Origin: Sphaerotilus sulfidivorans
GTDB taxonomy: Bacteria > Pseudomonadota > Gammaproteobacteria > Burkholderiales > Burkholderiaceae_C
Reading direction: 5' to 3'
DNA: 37,756 bases
Assembly: GCF_013426975.1 (NCBI RefSeq)
Contig: NZ_JACCPY010000036.1
Span: 1 to 37,756, forward strand
In this document: one piece after another, positions 35,901-37,756 of the stretch
Position numbering within the stretch: position 1 is the first letter of the stretch
Layout of the letters: each line of letters starts with the position of its first letter
Position numbers and translations under genes: made by a program
Notes under the pieces: model-generated
Database searches by the model: none
What the model saw: only the letters and a program-made list of their open reading frames with translations
What the model was told of the DNA's origin: nothing

Positions 35901-37020
35901 CGCTGGCCCGGCGCGCCGTGTCCTGGCGCAGCAGATGATGGAGTTCGGCGAAGCGCTGGCCGACGCCCTCGCAGCGCGAGGGGCTGTCCAGCCACTGCTG
36001 CGCCGCCTGCGCGACCGCCTCGGGCGTGCAGGAGTCCTGCAGCAGCTCCGGCACGACGAAGCCGCGCAGCAGGATGTTGGGCAGGCCGACCCAGGGCTGG
36101 TAGGCCATGCCCTGCATGCGGATCCACGACAGCCAGTGCATGCTGTAGGTGATGACCATCGGCCGCTTGAACAGCGCCGCCTCCAGCGTGGCGGTGCCGC
36201 TGGCGATCAGGGTCAGGTCGCAGGCGGCCAGCGCCTCGTGCGAGCGGCCGTCGAGCACCTGCAGATCGAACTGGCCGGCGAACTTCGCCACCATCGGATC
36301 GAGCAGGTCGCGCACCCCGCGCATGGCCGGCAGCACGAAGCGCAGGTCGGGGTTCTGCTTGGCCAGCCGCGCCGCCGCGCCCAGCAGGGCCGGGGCGATG
36401 TGGCGCACCTCGCCGCGCCGGCTGCCCGGCAGCAGCGCGATCACGCGCGCATCCAGCGGCAGGCCCAGCGCGGTGCGGGCCGCCTCGCGCGGCACCTCCA
36501 GCGGGATCGCGTCGGCCAGCGGATGGCCGACATAGCTCGCGGCGATGCCGGCGCGCTGGTAGATCTCCGGCTCGAAGGGGAACAGGCACAGCACATGGTC
36601 GACCGCCTCGCGGATCTTGTGGATCCGACCGCCCCGCCAGGCCCAGATCGACGGGCTGACGAAGTGGATGGTCTTGGTGCCGGCCTTCTTCAGCCGGGCC
36701 TCCAGGCCGAGGTTGAAGTCGGGCGCGTCGACGCCGATGAAGGCGTCGGGGCGCTCCTTCAGCAGCCGGTCGCCCAGCTCGGCGCGCAGCGCGAACAGCC
36801 GGCGCAGCCGCAGCAGCAGCTCCAGGCTGTAGCCGTGCACCGCCAGCAGGTCGTAGTTCCACCAGGCGTCGAAGCCCTGGGTCTGCATCTGCGGGCCGCC
36901 CAGCCCGAAGGACTGCAGTGCCGGCCAGCGCTGCTTCAGCCCGCCCAGCAGCAGCTGGGCGAGCAGGTCGCCGGAGGGCTCGCCGGCCACCATGCCCAGG
37001 CGCGGATCGCTCATCGTCAT
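35872..37020 (-). CDS. lpxB: Lipid-A-disaccharide synthase
   Basis: A 382-residue GT19 enzyme that joins UDP-diacylglucosamine and lipid X in lipid A assembly at the inner membrane. [18 protein letters not shown] opens it, [12 protein letters not shown] and YVSPSIWAW-like [17 protein letters not shown] follow, then [13 protein letters not shown] and [20 protein letters not shown], all standard LpxB landmarks. ATG at 37020 or 37014 (MTMSDPRLG); 18 bases after lpxA. The order lpxA-lpxB-rnhB is conserved in Proteobacteria. Confidence 0.98.
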   Translation of the reverse strand: MTMSDPRLGMVAGEPSGDLLAQLLLGGLKQRWPALQSFGLGGPQMQTQGFDAWWNYDLLAVHGYSLELLLRLRRLFALRAELGDRLLKERPDAFIGVDAPDFNLGLEARLKKAGTKTIHFVSPSIWAWRGGRIHKIREAVDHVLCLFPFEPEIYQRAGIAASYVGHPLADAIPLEVPREAARTALGLPLDARVIALLPGSRRGEVRHIAPALLGAAARLAKQNPDLRFVLPAMRGVRDLLDPMVAKFAGQFDLQVLDGRSHEALAACDLTLIASGTATLEAALFKRPMVITYSMHWLSWIRMQGMAYQPWVGLPNILLRGFVVPELLQDSCTPEAVAQAAQQWLDSPSRCEGVGQRFAELHHLLRQDTARRASDAVAQVLGR

Positions 37021-37038
37021 CGTCAGCCTGTCGACCCG

Positions 37039-37756
37039 TCAGCGCACGATGCCCCGGCCGGCCGAGGCCAGGAAGTCGAGCATCATCGCGATGTCGGCCT
37101 CGGCCTCGGGATGCTCGGCGCGCAGCGCCTCGATCTCGGCGCGGGCGGCCTCCAGCGTCAGGCCCTTGCGGTAGAGCGCGCGGTACATCTGCTTGACGGC
37201 CAGGATGCGCTCCGGGCCGAAGCCGCGGCGCTTGAGGCCTTCCTGGTTGAAGCCATGCGCCTCGCAGGGGTTGCCCGCCACCATCACGAAGGGCGGCACG
37301 TCCTGCGCGATGCGCGAGGCGAATCCCGCCATCGCATGCGCGCCGACCCGGCTGAACTGGTGCACGCCGGTGAGTCCCCCGAGGATCGCCCAGTCGCCCA
37401 CCCGCACATGCCCGGCCAGCGTGGTGACATTGGCCATGATGGTGTGGCTGCCGATGCGGCAGTCGTGCGCCACATGCACATAGGCCATGATCCAGTTGTC
37501 GTCGCCGATGCAGGTGACGCCCTCGTCCTGGACGGTGCCGGTCGAGACGGTGCAGAACTCGCGGAAGGTGTTGCCGTCGCCGATCTCCAGCCGCGTGGGC
37601 TCGCCGGCGTACTTCTTGTCCTGCGGGTCCGAGCCCAGCGAGCAGAACTGCCAGATGCGGTTGTCGCGCCCGATGGTCGTGTGACCCTCGATCACGCAGT
37701 GCGGGCCGATGGTGGTGCCCGCGCCGATCTCGACATGCGGACCGACGATCGTGTAG
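37039..37756 (-). CDS. lpxA: UDP-N-acetylglucosamine acyltransferase LpxA (5' end outside window)
   Basis: About 238 residues are visible; full LpxA proteins are near 262, so roughly the first 24 residues lie past the right edge. The left-handed beta-helix hexapeptide repeats run through [20 protein letters not shown], then [20 protein letters not shown] with the catalytic histidine region, and [19 protein letters not shown]. The helical tail is [23 protein letters not shown]. It makes the first acylation step of lipid A. A GTG at 37695 is an internal valine, not the start. Confidence 0.97.
   Translation of the reverse strand, partial: YTIVGPHVEIGAGTTIGPHCVIEGHTTIGRDNRIWQFCSLGSDPQDKKYAGEPTRLEIGDGNTFREFCTVSTGTVQDEGVTCIGDDNWIMAYVHVAHDCRIGSHTIMANVTTLAGHVRVGDWAILGGLTGVHQFSRVGAHAMAGFASRIAQDVPPFVMVAGNPCEAHGFNQEGLKRRGFGPERILAVKQMYRALYRKGLTLEAARAEIEALRAEHPEAEADIAMMLDFLASAGRGIVR

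Overview
The window looks like a chromosomal segment from a high-GC betaproteobacterium, most likely a member of the Burkholderiales. Supporting this are the pst-pho cluster order, the trxA-rho-rpmE2 block, rpsF-priB-rpsR-rplI, folP-glmM, the lpxA-lpxB-rnhB-methyltransferase block and the divergent ppsA/ppsR pair. The genus is not resolvable by eye. Nearly every gene is a recognisable core or common accessory function. No rRNA, tRNA, CRISPR array, intact insertion sequence or complete mobile element was seen, and no gene-free stretch exceeds 300 bases.

Layout. Positions 1-660 hold the last codons of an unknown plus-strand gene and a wrecked integron-type integrase that keeps the N-terminus, one internal block and the last dozen codons. 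Positions 667-4386 carry, on the minus strand, an MFS exporter and a tctBA tricarboxylate-transport pair lacking its binding protein. Positions 4570-6792 encode a large secreted lipoprotein resembling a clan A glycoside hydrolase. Positions 6908-12665 form a tight minus-strand operon: pseudokinase-HDOD protein, TatD-type nuclease, hypoxanthine-DNA glycosylase, spermidine-synthase-like protein and a GspE/PulE ATPase, the last four genes joined by ATGA overlaps. Plus-strand trxA, rho, rpmE2 and an ArnT-like membrane glycosyltransferase follow (12864-16894).

Positions 16876-23596 are the complete phosphate regulon core on the minus strand (pstS, pstC, pstA, pstB, phoU, phoB, phoR). PstSCAB imports phosphate, PhoU relays transport state and PhoR-PhoB controls transcription. 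Two Pho-box-like sites lie in the 187-bp gap between pstS and a divergent fasciclin-domain lipoprotein gene, one in each orientation, so the lipoprotein may be a PhoB target. Then come glmM and folP, the rpsF-priB-rpsR-rplI operon, a sodium/solute symporter with its small DUF4212 partner, ppsA divergent from its regulator ppsR, and an envelope/DNA-maintenance operon (TrmH-like methyltransferase, rnhB, lpxB, lpxA) running off the right edge.

No convincing wholly new multi-gene system was found. The most interesting items are the integron-integrase relic, the paired divergent Pho boxes with the fasciclin lipoprotein, the pseudokinase-HDOD fusion, an 11-bp inverted repeat covering the tctB start, a triple repeat at the folP start, and the leader structures before rho and rpmE2.
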